Below, piece after piece: positions 1 to 10,703 of a stretch of 64,000 nt of DNA. Made by a program: the position numbers and the translations under genes. How positions within the stretch are numbered: the first letter of the stretch is position 1; every line of letters begins with the position of its first letter. The notes below the pieces were generated by a model that saw only the letters and a list, made by a program, of their open reading frames with translations, was not told where the DNA came from and did no database searches. The DNA is from Blastobasis lacticolella (taxonomy: Eukaryota > Arthropoda > Insecta > Lepidoptera > Blastobasidae), in the NCBI GenBank assembly GCA_905147135.1, contig LR990064.1, forward strand, positions 12,418,001 through 12,482,000, read 5' to 3'.

Positions 1-1207
1 CTTACGTACTTTAAAATAAAGTCGATTTTCGTATGCATAGTCGGAAGTCCGACCAAGGTCGGCTTAAAGGTTTAGTAAAGGGTCACACATGAACAGTCCG
101 CCTGCAGTCTCTGGTCGTATCGGGCGGCCTGCCATCCTAGGCCAATAACGTATACACACTAAATGATAATGATACTGCTATCAGTGAGAACCTGTAATTG
201 GCTTTTTGTATTTAAAAGCTGTTGGTTTTCCATATTAATAAAAATAAATAAACAAAATACAATAAAGCGATTATTCTCTGCCGGCAATGGCGTGCTGCGA
301 CGTCTGCGACTACACACTAGTAGTTGTAAGTCGGCGGTTTTTGTAAAACTGAAGGCGCTCGACGGGAGACAAGTCGCCGGTCGACTACCTCCTTATGTGT
401 GTTTATCTGGCCTCAAGGCCAAGGACTATCCGGCGGATATCTGTCAAGCGGCCACACACTAGTTCGTATTAGTGGTCAGTCCGAATTGACGATTAACTGA
501 CAGATCGATATCGCCCGGCGAACTGTTAATCTGTGGGGCCCTAGACTGTCTAGCTGCCTCCTAGATGCAGCTAGACAGTCTTACTAATCGGCCCTGCAGC
601 AGTATGTTTGCACCGGGACGTTTTCGACCGAACTGACCGAACGAGATGACGGCGCAAAAGTTACGATTTACGCTTTATTGTCAAAGCACACCCATCACAC
701 GACCGCAGCTTAGTGACTTCATTCACCGCTCTATTATGGGCGCTTTTATGACGGCACTGCCATCCTCGGTCCGTGGTTGAACACTATTTCCTTTCTTAAA
801 AATGATGTAAAACTAAAGTACCTAGTTTCTACTTAAATAGCATTTTAACGGAAGGAAAGTTGTTAGCCTGTTTGAATAAAAACTTGGCCATTAAATGTGG
901 AATCGAGAGCTTTTTATGTGAAAGTTCTATCAAGATACGCGATTTGTGCAACCTACTCTTTCCCTCCTATTCTTAAAAAATGTGAACGTTCGCATTTAAC
1001 GTATTTGTAAGCCCAAATAAATCATTTTTTATGAATTCTCAAAACTCTTTTCAGTCGAATGTCCCAATAGTATACAAGAGCAAAATATTTCTGATATACT
1101 TAGCAAAACGCCGCTAACTGAACGCATAATAAACATAGACAAGTATTGTTTTTGAGTACCGGAGAGAGTATATTCAATAGTTCATTTTAGTATTGTATGT
1201 GTATTAG
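1..1207. other. Intergenic, no gene recognised
   Basis: No coding region is convincing here. The open frame at 163-462 has no recognisable motif. The first 800 bases are more GC-rich than what follows and contain a strong hairpin at 543-581. The rest is AT-rich unique-looking DNA. Confidence 0.4.
543..581. repeat. Perfect 15-bp inverted repeat (hairpin)
   Basis: AGACTGTCTAGCTGC at 543-557 is followed by a 9-base loop and its exact reverse complement at 567-581. It could be the core of a degraded palindromic transposon, but no outer terminal repeats or target duplication were found. Confidence 0.6.
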
Positions 1208-1936
1208 TAGTATTTTAGTATTGATCTCTGGGGGTTGGCTGCTGACAGAAATCGCCCATTTATAATTCAGAAAAAGGTTGTGCGTGTTCTGTCCCGCGTC
1301 CCACCAGATACGCCGGCGAAACAGCTTTTTATGAATCTTAAGATCCTGACACTGCCGTCACTTTACATCCTGGAAGTGGCGAAATATGCGAGGAGGCATC
1401 TATCTGAATTCTCGGCGGATAATGCGCAAGTGATGAGATATTCGGCGAGGAGAAGTCTTGACCTCCCGTTGCCAGCGCATCGGCTACAAAAAACTAGCCA
1501 ATCTCTGCGCGTGATGGCTCCGAGAATTTACAATAAATTGCCTAAGGATATACACCTAGCAAAGACGGAGTACTCTTTTATAAAAAAATTAAAAGCGATG
1601 ATTATTCAAGAAGCATATTATTCTATTAGTGAGTTCCTTGACGAGTGAACTAAAATATATCGATTTATTTTAATGTCATAATAATATAATTTTTAATTTG
1701 ACATTTCATTAATTTTGTATTGTGACATGTTAAGATGACTATTGATACTCAATTAATATCTAAAGGTGACAATTTCAATTCTATTATTAATTCTATTGAC
1801 TGTGATACTATTTATTATTGATGTAAATACTCAATATATGTATATGCATTGTTAGTTAGGACATAATGTATACCTAGATACTGAATTTTGGACAATGTAT
1901 TAACAATACTAATAAAGAAATATGAAATATAAATAT
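1208..1936 (+). mobile_element. 5'-truncated CR1/Jockey-type LINE, 3' end
   Basis: An open frame (1235-1648, about 137 codons) encodes the C-terminal tail of a LINE ORF2 protein. It has the block MAPRIYNKLPKDI and ends in YYSISEF. The same block and ending occur at the C-termini of LINE-A (22593) and LINE-B (21042) in this window. The 3' UTR is AT-rich and ends near an AATAAA signal around 1912. Endonuclease and reverse transcriptase domains are missing, so the copy is dead on arrival. Confidence 0.75.
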
Positions 1937-1944
1937 TCGCCATC

Positions 1945-2180
1945 GACAGGGTTCACCTCGCCAGGAGCCAAATTGGTCGCAAACTGTGCGGTCCCAAAGG
2001 AACTATCTCCCACGCACACTAAGGTTGTGGAATGAGGCCTTTCGGTGTAGAGTACGACATGGAGTTCTTCAAGAAAGGGGTAAAAAGGTTTTTACGGGGT
2101 CAGGAACGCGAGAGTGGTGCGCGTGGGCAACGTCCATATGCTGCGGTGACTGCTTACCATCAGGCAGGTCTTAAGGTGTA
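1945..2180 (+). mobile_element. LINE-C 3' end fragment
   Basis: The sequence codes for a short LINE C-terminal tail (QRNYLPRTLRLWNE). It is followed by the 3' segment with GCTGCGGTGACTGCTTACC and CATCAGGCAGG that recurs at least seven more times in this window. It lacks the final TTTGCCACC part seen in other copies. Confidence 0.6.
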
Positions 2181-2778
2181 AATAAAGCTTACTATCGGGG
2201 AACTATTTTTGAACTGCTCGTTTCCAATCGAGCACACGTTCGTGGTAACTTGATAGAGATAAAAAACAGGCATTCGAAAGCGGATGCTCACGTGGATGCG
2301 AGCGCTTTTGGGAACCGATTTTCGAACCGCTCACCCCGAGTCGAATGGTTATCAATTTTGATTTTTGGTATGAAAATTTTAACATGTTGATGTCTGATTC
2401 GAGGCGAGCGATTCAACAATAGAACCACTAAGCACCAACCAATGCTGAGTGTCATTGCCAAAGCCAAGCGGATAGTCAGTCGCTGAGTACTATCGACTCG
2501 ATTGCCTACAAAGCCTCTCTCTGTTAGCAATTTAATGCGCAAGAGTAGTTGTGGAACAAAACGGTTAATTGCTACAAACAGCTTGTCCTGTCCACTGAAT
2601 ATTAATTTATTACATTCGTTACACACATGGCCGTGGTTATAAATAAGCGTTCAACCGAATGGAATTTGGCTGGTGGAGTATAGGCTGTGTAGTTAGGTAG
2701 AAGTATGCGGTTCGAATATTACATTATAGACTCATTTACGGTCGCCACTCAATTTTGTAATAATAATTAACACGTTTG
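2181..2778. other. Intergenic, nothing recognised
   Basis: Overlapping minus-strand open frames (2203-2385, 2288-2626) show no family motif or codon signal. No repeat matched elsewhere in the window. Confidence 0.35.
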
Positions 2779-2840
2779 GCCTCCCTTTTTGTGGGAGAGG
2801 CCCTAAGTCCTGCAGTGGACTGTTACGGGCTGTGATGATT
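2779..2840 (+). mobile_element. RTE-derived short element, 3' tip
   Basis: The segment carries GGGAGAGGCCCTAAGTCCTG and then GGACTGTTACGGGCTGTGATGATTAC. This is the 3' terminal portion of the non-autonomous family seen complete at 60262-60530 and 62530-62765. Confidence 0.55.
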
Positions 2841-2864
2841 ACGGTTGTGCAACTGTTAATGATT

Positions 2865-3250
2865 GCTTATAGCTAAGGTAGCGAGCAAGAGAGGTAGGGC
2901 ATAGCGGGGTATCTCGTTCGAATTGGAGCCGCCCGACTGGGGAAGTAACTCCACCTTACAGAATATTGCAGCTAAATAATACTCTTTTAAATAGTATTGT
3001 GTTTCTGCCGGTGAGTAAGGTTTCCAGTGCTCCATGGGGTGGGGATTTGGGGAACCGTGGCTTTGGCAGTGGAGTGGCATTTGCTTTTTGCTGCCAGAGC
3101 AACGTGTTATAGAGGTGGGCAACGCATTAGCGATACTCTTGGTGTTGCTAATGTCTATAGGCAGTGGTGACCACTTTCCATCAGGTGGCCCGCTTGCCTG
3201 TTTGCCTACCGTATGACAATAAAAAAAAATAAAAAAAAAAAAAAAAAAAG
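2865..3250 (+). mobile_element. SINE-C element with poly(A) tail
   Basis: About 385 bp ending in CCATCAGGTGGCCCGC, then TTGCCTACCGTATGACA and a long A-rich tail (3222-3250). A near full-length copy lies in the opposite orientation at 31360-31730, so the boundaries can be read by comparison. No protein is encoded. It may be a SINE or the 3' end of a LINE. Confidence 0.65.
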
Positions 3251-3454
3251 GTAGCTAGCAAAATTTACCAATCATACAGTTGTGTTATAAGCAGTGCGTT
3301 CACTTAGCAGACGAGCACTGTGAGAATGCATAGCAACGCTACTTTAGTTAAACAGGTAGATATTCTTTGTAAATAGTATGTAAGAGTCATTTTGGATTGC
3401 TACAAAATCATAATAAGTCAGTAGAATACACTACGAAGTTTACTACTGTTTGTG

Positions 3455-3722
3455 CTCTTGCGGATGAGGGCCCAGGGTCCGCCTTGATCATGATCCAGGA
3501 GTTGACTTCAGATGGACAGGGGAGCGACTGTCATCTGACCTCCGCGACCCTGCTACCAAGGGAACTTGATCAGATTGGATCATGGTTATACATTTCATCA
3601 CGATGTCCCTCACCGTAAGAGCATCGGTTAGCATTAAACTAATGTACATAACTCAGAAAAGAGTCATTGGCACATGGCCGCAGTGGGATTCGAACTCGGT
3701 ACCTCTCGCTAACGGCCATATA
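3455..3722 (-). mobile_element. SINE-A, tRNA-derived SINE
   Basis: Read on the minus strand it starts with a tRNA-like head containing the B-box-like GAGTTCGAATCC (near 3690). It then has a body with GACTCTTTTCTGAGTTATG and CCATGATCCAATCTGATCAA. Related copies occur at 26425-26720, 34885-35105 and 53280-53515. Confidence 0.65.
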
Positions 3723-3724
3723 TA

Positions 3725-4115
3725 TGTCGCAGCCGGATGGTTAAATTAGCCGGTTGATTAAATGGCTAGCTTCTTACGCTATTATTTAATTGAAAATTTG
3801 CCAAATTCATGAACTTTGAAAGTTACGTGTAACGAACGATATTGCCCCGAGTTTACGGAGCTCCTCCATGCATTGTCACAACATTAACTTAACCCAACCG
3901 AATTAAAACCTAATGCATACTATTATTATTGTTTGAGATTATTGTGATTAAGTTAGCATTGTGACAATATTTGGAGGAGCTCCGTAAACTCGGGTCAATT
4001 TCTTTCATTAAACATTACTTTAAAAATTCTTGAAATTGGAAAATTTTCAATTAAATAATAGCATAAGAAGCTAGCCGTTTCATTAACTGGCTAATTTAAC
4101 CATCCGGCTGCGACA
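3725..4115. mobile_element. 391-bp foldback MITE, copy 1
   Basis: It begins TGTCGCAGCCGGATGG and ends CCATCCGGCTGCGACA. The inverted repeats run about 165 bp inwards and leave a short AT-rich centre, so the element is nearly one large hairpin. It is flanked by TA on both sides (3723-3724, 4116-4117), as expected of a Tc1/mariner-type TA target duplication. A second copy of the same length is at 52328-52718. No transposase is encoded. Confidence 0.85.
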
Positions 4116-4204
4116 TATCCATAGTATAAAAAGTACTTTTCCTAGAGTCCTAAACCACACAACGGATTTTGATACGGTTTTCCCTATCATTTAAAGCATA
4201 ACTG

Positions 4205-4445
4205 AATACTTTCATATTATAGTACGACATGTTATAAATAAATAAATCATCGTAGACAAATTAACACAGCGCCATCTAGCCCCAAAGTAAGCAAAGCTTG
4301 TGTTATGGGTGCTAGATAACTGATAAACTACTTATATACTTTTAAATACATAGAACATCCAGACCCGTAACAGAAATTAAAATTAGACATTTAAATTTTT
4401 GCCCGGCCGGGAATCGAACCCGAGACCTCTTGCGTGGCAGACCGG
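4205..4445 (-). mobile_element. SINE-B, tRNA-derived SINE
   Basis: On the minus strand a tRNA-like head with GGGTTCGATTCCCGGCCGGG (B box) leads into a body. The body contains AAGCTTTGCTTACTTTGGGG and CTAGATGGCGCTGTGTTAAT and ends in an ATTT-rich tail. Partial copies are at 7570-7622, 24290-24485 and 53105-53180. Confidence 0.7.
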
Positions 4446-4462
4446 CATTGAAGCACTCAGGT

Positions 4463-4545
4463 CGTCAGGTATAGAGGTGGGCGACGCATTAGCGATATTC
4501 TTGGGGTTGCTAATGTCTATAGGCAGTGGTGACCACTTTCGACTC
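4463..4545 (+). mobile_element. SINE-C 3' fragment
   Basis: It matches the last part of the 2865-3250 copy (GAGGTGGGCGACGCATTAGC through GGTGACCACTTTC) but lacks the final CAGGTGGCCCGC segment. Confidence 0.55.
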
Positions 4546-5399
4546 ACGTATGACATAAAAAAAATAGTAAAAAAGAAATTGAAAAGACTGATTCGTTCGG
4601 AGGTTTCGTCGGTTTACACTGAGATTTCAATTAATAAAAGCGACCGAATCCGCGGCACATTCGAGTGTTTAATTAAACGCCGCCCCCGGAATCGAACCCG
4701 CGGCGTATCTCCAGCCATCAGGTGAGAACTAATGGCTGGCGGCGATTTTAATTACTTACACTTCAAACAATGGAACAGGAGTGGGGGTGGAGTGGGTGAG
4801 TGGTTTAGATATTTTTGTTGTTACTCGGTGAACTAATAGCAATATTTTATTTTATTTACTTCAGAAACAGCAATGATTACAATATAAAATACATACTTAT
4901 TGTACAAATAACACTCAAACCCATAACATCAACAATCAGGCCAGGAATCGAAGTGGGACCTCTGCGTGGCAGAGGTGGCGTGGCGGCATGGAAACCACTG
5001 AACCACTTAAGTAGTCCCCTGGCGATAGATAATTATTTTGTTAATTTGACTTATATATATTCTATTATAACATTGACAATTGTAATTAAATTTATTAAAA
5101 ACCAAGCCTAGTTGGTACAATATGTACCTATTGACATATCATTACCAATCTGTATTTGACAATTTTATTATGAGATAACATTAATTAAGCTACGCACTTA
5201 TGTAGTTACTACGTTTATTTATATTGGGATAGTTTTCAATTTTATATTGACATACTTGTTAATTTATGTTCATTGATTCCTTTAATAATTATTAATATTA
5301 ATAATAATTACATAATAATTGTATGACGGTGTAAAATATTTACTAAATAAATGAATATGAATAATATGAATAGGTACATGATATTGCTACCACCGCTCG
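4546..5399. other. Intergenic with two tRNA-like SINE head remnants
   Basis: The minus strand shows B-box-like sequences at about 4686-4705 (GGGTTCGATTCCGGGGG) and 4940-4985 (CCACTTCGATTCCTGGCC). Neither folds into an obvious complete tRNA, so they are read as SINE heads. The remainder is AT-rich DNA without a gene. Confidence 0.4.
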
Positions 5400-5562
5400 T
5401 TAAATTGCGTTCGGACTATCCAAGGTAAGGTTAGCTGGAAGAAATCCCATTGTGGGATAAGCCCGCCTTTGCAATGTATATTTATTTTCTTTTGTTATTG
5501 TTCTTTATGTAGTTATACGCAATAAAGAGTTTACATACATACATACATACTTCCAGGTTCTG
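5400..5562 (+). mobile_element. LINE 3' end with (ATAC)n tail
   Basis: It contains AAGGTTAGCTGGAAGAAATC, then GGATAAGCCCGCCTTTGC, and ends CAATAAAGAGTTTACATACA. An opposite-strand relative with the same ending is at 9995-10160. No coding part remains. Confidence 0.6.
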
Positions 5563-5569
5563 GGCGGTT

Positions 5570-6050
5570 CCAGCTAGACAGAGGTATTCAGCTGTCCCCT
5601 AACTCTCTTAAACCTTGTAAAAGTATAAATATCCCCCGTGTATGATAGAAGTTATTTGGAGTGAAGAAGTGTACATGTCGAAAGAGTCACCGGCATGTAC
5701 TGCGCGTAACACCAGCAAATCGATAGGATGCTGTTTGTATGACAGAGAGGTCCCAACGACCATAAGATTCTTCCACTAAGGTTGTGGAATAAGCTTCCTT
5801 TAGAGGTTTTCCTTGGAGAGTACAATATTCTAGTAAGGATTTTCTTCAAGAAAATGGTATAAAAGTTTTTACATGATTGGCAGCACGTAAGGTTTACATA
5901 CACACGCAATTCCGTGTCCAATAGGGGTAAGCAGAAACAATCGAGTGCCAAAAGCACGCGAGTGGTACCCCTGGTATTGCAAACGTCTTTAGGTAAGGCT
6001 GCCTTCAGGAAAGCTGTAAGCTTGTTAACCACCTTAGTGGTATAAAAAAA
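5570..6050 (+). mobile_element. LINE-C 3' end
   Basis: The tail of the LINE-C coding sequence (CCACTAAGGTTGTGGAATAA onwards) is followed by the LINE-C 3' UTR. It finishes with GTTAACCACCTTAGTGGTAT and an A run. The reading frame is decayed. Confidence 0.55.
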
Positions 6051-6083
6051 GCTTGGCCTGGGGTTTTCCGCATCAGACATCTA

Positions 6084-6178
6084 GGCGCTGTCCTAATTTG
6101 CAATGGTCGTGCGACGGGTTGTTTTGAGGTCTCCTATTGGTCTGGCGACGTCCGTAGATGTCGTATTAGGACAGCGCC
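6084..6178. mobile_element. 95-bp MITE with 14-bp terminal inverted repeats
   Basis: GGCGCTGTCCTAAT at 6084-6097 is exactly inverted at 6165-6178. The interior holds GGTCGTGCGACGGG. A relative with one matching end lies at 58550-58665. It is too small to encode anything. Confidence 0.7.
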
Positions 6179-6189
6179 TGTCAGTAAGG

Positions 6190-6447
6190 TTATTATTGAG
6201 CTAAAGTGTGGTTCCAAAGGAACTTTCTGCCGTGCACAATGAGGTTGTGGAATGAACTGCCTGGAGAGGTTTTCCCTGGGGAGTACAACATGGAGTTTCA
6301 AGTTTTACGTCAAGAAACGGGTGAAAAGGTTTTTACGGGGTCGGGTGGTATTGTAAACGTCCATAGGCTGCGGTGACTGATTACCAGGCAGGCAGGCAGG
6401 CCGTAAGCTTGTTTGCCACCTTTGTGGTATAAAACAAAAAAACAAAG
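6190..6447 (+). mobile_element. LINE-C 3' end
   Basis: This is the best-preserved plus-strand LINE-C tail in this part of the window. It runs from AAAGTGTGGTTCCAAAGGAA through the RLWNELPGEVF-type coding end, the GGCTGCGGTGACTG segment and TTTGCCACCTTTGTGGTATA with an A-rich end. Confidence 0.6.
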
Positions 6448-7118
6448 TAATATGAGTACTGATTTCGCCCGACTCAGACTGCCTATTAGGCTTTCCTTGC
6501 TACAATTAGAAACTCAATACCGACTCCACCCCTCCCGTGTCCAGAATAAAGGCTACCCATCGAGTGCTATAATACCGGCGAAAACTCGGCCCAATGAAGC
6601 CTGGATTTTATATTGGCCACGCGCCAGCGCCTGACTGCGGATCTGGGTATCGAGGCCTTATTACTGCGAGCAGGGCAGTTCCGAAATGAATGCCACACAC
6701 CGCGTATACCACTCGTCAGGTGTGACTCCTAATGCTGTTGGCGAATCTTGGTTGACCAAGGGTAACAGGGAGACTGGTTAAACCTGGTACCCTGTAATGG
6801 TTTAATGTACCACATACTTGACGACCTGAGTGATTCAGTTGGTTAACATGCCGGTCGCCACGCAAAGTATGGAATTCATTAAAGCATTTTTCATTTATTC
6901 AATAAAAAACCTGCAGTTTAAGAATGAGTTTTAGGTGCCTAAGATACGGCTAATAGACCTTTGATTTACCCAATTCCATTTGTTTAACAATGCAGCTAAT
7001 ATCCTGTATAAGGCCAGTTGTATCACGCAGAAATACAAGTGATAAGTGAAGTGTGGATTTTAAGTAAAGTTGTAAATAAATTATATTTTATATATTAGTT
7101 TACACTTTATAATAATTT
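6448..7118. other. Intergenic, degenerate repeat
   Basis: No gene is evident. The part near 6720-6800 (CTAATGCTGTTGGCGAATC) resembles 56823-56900 (CTAATACCGCTGGCGAAAC), so it belongs to a decayed dispersed repeat. Confidence 0.35.
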
Positions 7119-7250
7119 GTATGTAGGTAAAGGTTTAATCTTCGTCTGTATTTTGTATCAGTTTATTTTGCATTTATGTTGTTTGTGTATTTATAAATAT
7201 GGCCCTCAGGTGCCTGAAATAAATGAATAAATAAAATAAAATAATTTTTT
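7119..7250 (+). mobile_element. Probable LINE 3' UTR with AAATAAATG-rich end
   Basis: AT-rich sequence ends in GGCCCTCAGGTGCCTGAAAT and then an AATAAA-rich run. Such an ending is typical of non-LTR 3' ends, but no coding part is attached. Confidence 0.35.
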
Positions 7251-7622
7251 TCTTAATGTCGTAATGCACTTATGAGCACGACTGTACATTTCAGGCTTTT
7301 CTACACCTTCGCACCGTTTGACTTTATGACGCGTTTACCGTTTTTGACGCGAACTGTCCACAGAGCTCAAAATACGCTGTCGCTGTGATAACTCAGCTTA
7401 CTGTCACATTTTTATTTCTGGTTTGGTCGGTCTTTACGTCCGTCCATCTCGTGAAGGCCGGTCTTGCCGGTATGCTGTTTAATTTAAAATAAAATAAATT
7501 GATAAATATGCTTGGTTTAATATAAAATAAAATAAAATAATAAATTAACAAATTAATTAAAATAATAAATTAATAAAGTAAGCAAAGCTTGTGTTATGGG
7601 TTTTAGATAACTGATAACTCTT
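7251..7622. other. AT-rich stretch with SINE-B fragment
   Basis: 7480-7570 is AAATA-type low-complexity DNA. 7573-7622 (AAGCAAAGCTTGTGTTATGG) matches the SINE-B body on the minus strand. No gene is seen. Confidence 0.45.
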
Positions 7623-7723
7623 ACATACATTTAAATGTATAATGTCTGTCAATATTTGGATCTTGGGAACCATGGGATTTGTTGATAAATTCTCTATTGT
7701 CACGTTGCTGGAAACATTGCCAC

Positions 7724-7894
7724 GTCGCCACCACACGACAGCTTTTGCTTATCTGGCAGACCATTGATGTCCATGACCCTGATCTACCTCCGAAATACCT
7801 TTGACATATCATGTCGCCACCACAGGACACGCTGTGGCTTCCCTGATATCATGCTGGCAGACCATTGATGTCGACCCTGACCTATCTCCGACAT
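7724..7894. repeat. Tandem duplication, two units of about 89 bp
   Basis: GTCGCCACCACA starts at 7724 and again at 7813. Each is followed by GGCAGACCATTGATGTC and a CCCTGA..CTA.CTCCGA block. The units are diverged, so the duplication is not recent. Confidence 0.65.
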
Positions 7895-8620
7895 ACACAT
7901 ACTTCGTCACACATATACCCTAGTATATTGGAAACGTATCGCTCGCAATATTGGATATAAAATTTGATCGAGCATTGCCGTACACCGCGTCATGAGTTGC
8001 CTCGAGTTACGGAACTCATTTGCTGTACAAACTTCGGATTAGAGAGGCTTTCATTCGGTTTCTTTTGAGGCTAAAAATAAGTAGTTAGTAATTCACTGTT
8101 TTTATTTTTATTTGTTTTTATATTTTTAATTTGATACTAAATATCTTTTTTAGTACCAAGATTCTTTTTTTAATATTTTTAAATGTAATAATTGATATAG
8201 TCGTCCCCTCTATTGGGGTTACCGTGTTTTGAGGTAGTCAAAATGTATTTATTTAGCATAAAAAAATATACAAACTTATACAAAATATAACAGAAATACA
8301 AATAAAACAATAAAGCAAAAAACGAAACTAAAACAAAAAAAATAAAAAAATAAATAGGCAAGAACGAAAAAGATAAATAAACATTTAACGCTAGAATATT
8401 GGAAGGATTGGCGATTGCTCATCCGATAAGAATTTATACTCTTCAATATATGATGATGAAACACTAGAAAGGCCAAATCTCAAAACCGTAGAGGAGCTTG
8501 CGGAACTGCTATTCTGTCTTGGCCTAAACTCAGCCACACCACTCGCTACTCGTCCGTACTACTTTAAACCGGAGATTACTTTTAAAGTAACTACCAACAA
8601 ACAACTTTTTTTTGTTGCAC
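7895..8620. other. Intergenic, A-rich low complexity
   Basis: 8270-8365 is a run of AAACAAAA/AAATAAA motifs on the plus strand. The minus-strand open frames across it are Phe/Tyr-rich translations of that run. No gene is supported. Confidence 0.4.
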
Positions 8621-8624
8621 TAAT

Positions 8625-8905
8625 ATGGCAAAAATACTTATGGTAAGCAGTTACCGCAGCCTATGGACGAATGCAATATTAGTATTGTCGACCTAGCAAA
8701 AAATCTTTTCATCCCTTTCTTGAAGACCTAAATTGTTACATTACCTACGGAAAACCCCTTCAGAGAGCTCATTCCAACACCTTAGTGTGCGTGAAAGAAA
8801 GTTCTTTTGGAACCGCACAGTTCGCGACCAAGTTACGGGGTGCCAATCGGTTCCTGAGACTGTTCAACCACACCTAACGAGTGAAGTTGGTTTGTCTTAA
8901 AGTAC
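8625..8905 (-). mobile_element. LINE-C 3' end, minus strand
   Basis: It reads inversely from GGTAAGCAGTTACCGCAGCC to a decayed coding end with ACCTTAGTGTGCGTGAAAGA and TTTTGGAACCGCACAGTTCG. The adjoining GGGGTGCCAATCGGTTCC is the repeat also seen at 56905-56935. Confidence 0.55.
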
Positions 8906-9004
8906 GAAACTGGCAAGTTTATGGCATCGGCGTGTGTTACTCACTTACGTTATCAGTCCCGTAAGCATGCTCCCAGCTGAGTAAATGAAAAAGTAATTAA
9001 TACT

Positions 9005-9260
9005 TTATGTACTTAAGAATAAGAATAAGAAACATTTATTGCCTTAAACAAAATATCGTGCTTTACCATTACATCTAAACAATAAAAATAACTAAGGCAA
9101 TGGACCTGGCTCAGTTTATGCTGTTACGGGACGGTATGGTTCCGTACAGCACTGTTTTCCAGCCATGCCCATTGAGTAGGTGTTTGAGAATATAAACTTT
9201 ATAAAATAAACAAATAAAATATAACTAAATAGAATAAAACAAAGCAAAACAAAACAATAA
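9005..9260 (-). mobile_element. LINE 3' end, minus strand
   Basis: It opens with AAGAATAAGAATAAGAAACA and TTTATTGCC, the inverted 3' tail also found at 57930-57960. The segment up to 9180 is the untranslated region of a truncated LINE, and 9181-9260 is A-rich. Confidence 0.45.
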
Positions 9261-9994
9261 CAAAAACAAAACAAAAGATAACGAAACAGCTGTTGTTCTA
9301 ACAGAAAGTGTGTGTTGTTCTAACAAAAACTTAGTGTTTTATTGTTGAAAATCCATTATTATAAAATTAATCGAACTGGTCACAATTAATAAAATTTATT
9401 TAATCAACGGTGGAACGGTGGATTATTAAATGAAAGTGCCGGCTACAATAAAACCAAATAAATAAATTAATTTGATTACAGGCAGTATATTAAGTCAGTC
9501 AAATAATTGAGACCAAAACCAATAAATAAGTTCACCTCTACATTGATTACACTCTGTAGGTACGGAATTGGATTTCTTTTCCTCCTTTCGGAGTCGACGT
9601 TTGTCGAATTTGCCATGCCACCGTTCAAGTGTGAAGAACAGTTCGTTTTAGTTGTGTCTGGAAAAGTTTTAAAGAAATTGTCTTGGCGCAACTGCGGTCT
9701 GATTATGTAAATTGTTAAACGATAAGCTAACCAATATTACGTTTATAAATAAACGCTTTGTCATGGAATATTGTATAATGTAAATAGGCACCCAATAGCG
9801 ATAATGACAATATTATTTAAGTACATTTAAGCTTTTAATAGGCTGTTTCTAGCAGGCAAGCTCTGTCTTCGGCCGCATCGTCACTTACCAGGTGAGATGG
9901 CGGTCAAATGCCTAGCTAGTTCTTAAAAACTGTTGTTATAAATTAATTTATTTTTCATCGAGTCGATGTAAAAAAAAACCTAATGTTTTAGATT
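9261..9994. other. Intergenic, nothing recognised
   Basis: Opposed open frames at 9476-9691 and 9507-9710 overlap and show no family features. AT-rich DNA. Confidence 0.35.
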
Positions 9995-10160
9995 CCCAAA
10001 ATGTATGTATGTATGTAAACTCTTTATTGCTTAATAAATACAGGAGTTACAAAAAATATTTAACAAAGCAAAAGCGGGCTTATTCCACAATGGCATTTCT
10101 TCCAGCCAACCTTAAACAGTTTGAAAGGACATCCAAGAAGCGGTGGAGGCAATATTGAGG
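9995..10160 (-). mobile_element. LINE 3' end with (ATGT)n start, minus strand
   Basis: This is the inverted relative of 5400-5562: ATGTATGTATGTATGTAAAC, then CTTTATTGC, then GCGGGCTTATTCCACAATGG and CTTCCAGCCAACCTTAAAC. Confidence 0.6.
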
Positions 10161-10545
10161 TCCTTGATTTTGTAAGTGTCAGGGCACATAGGGCAGCATA
10201 AATTAAGTTGTAGCTTAGACAGAAATATTAAGATATTCTTTTTATAAACTCAAAAATAAACAAATGTCGATATGGATATTGTCCAATACCGCTTTTAACC
10301 AAATTCGCACTATAACAGCAACACGTTTGTTCAAGCGATTTTGTTCAGGAAAACTTTGCGTTTTGACTGACAGATTGGTATTGTCGGTTCCTACTTGTTC
10401 CGCACTTATACCGTGGCTTATATATTTTTTATTAGAAAATTCTTTGTGTAAGCAAGTAGGTTCAAAGGAATTTTATGTGGAAAAGCGTAATGCGTCGTGA
10501 GGACAATAATATTGCGATTACACAGGAAGTATTTCTTAGTAGTAT
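10161..10545. other. Intergenic, nothing recognised
   Basis: The 78-codon open frame at 10264-10500 shows no recognisable domain. Confidence 0.3.
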
Positions 10546-10550
10546 CTCAG

Positions 10551-10703
10551 TCAGGTTCCCCTGTTAGAGGGTCACGGAGGTCAGATGGCAGTCACATATA
10601 CACACATCACAGCCCATAACAGTTCACTGCAGGAGTTAGGGCCCCTCCCACGGAAGATGAGGTTATTGCTATAATCTCCACGCTTCAAGGCGGGTTGGAG
10701 ATC
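10551..10703. mobile_element. SINE-A fragment joined to minus-strand RTE-derived fragment
   Basis: 10551-10590 (CAGGTTCCCCTGTTAGAGGG) is SINE-A body on the plus strand. 10600-10703 (CACAGCCCATAACAGTTCAC to GGCGGGTTGGAGATC) is the RTE-derived short element on the minus strand. LINE-A begins right after it. Confidence 0.6.

Noticed and set aside
3685..3720. tRNA gene (GAGTTCGAATCC)
   Set aside because: It heads a SINE-A body; no complete cloverleaf is visible.
4399..4445. tRNA gene on the minus strand (GGGTTCGATTCCCGG)
   Set aside because: Only the B-box half is tRNA-like, and the downstream sequence is the SINE-B body seen elsewhere.
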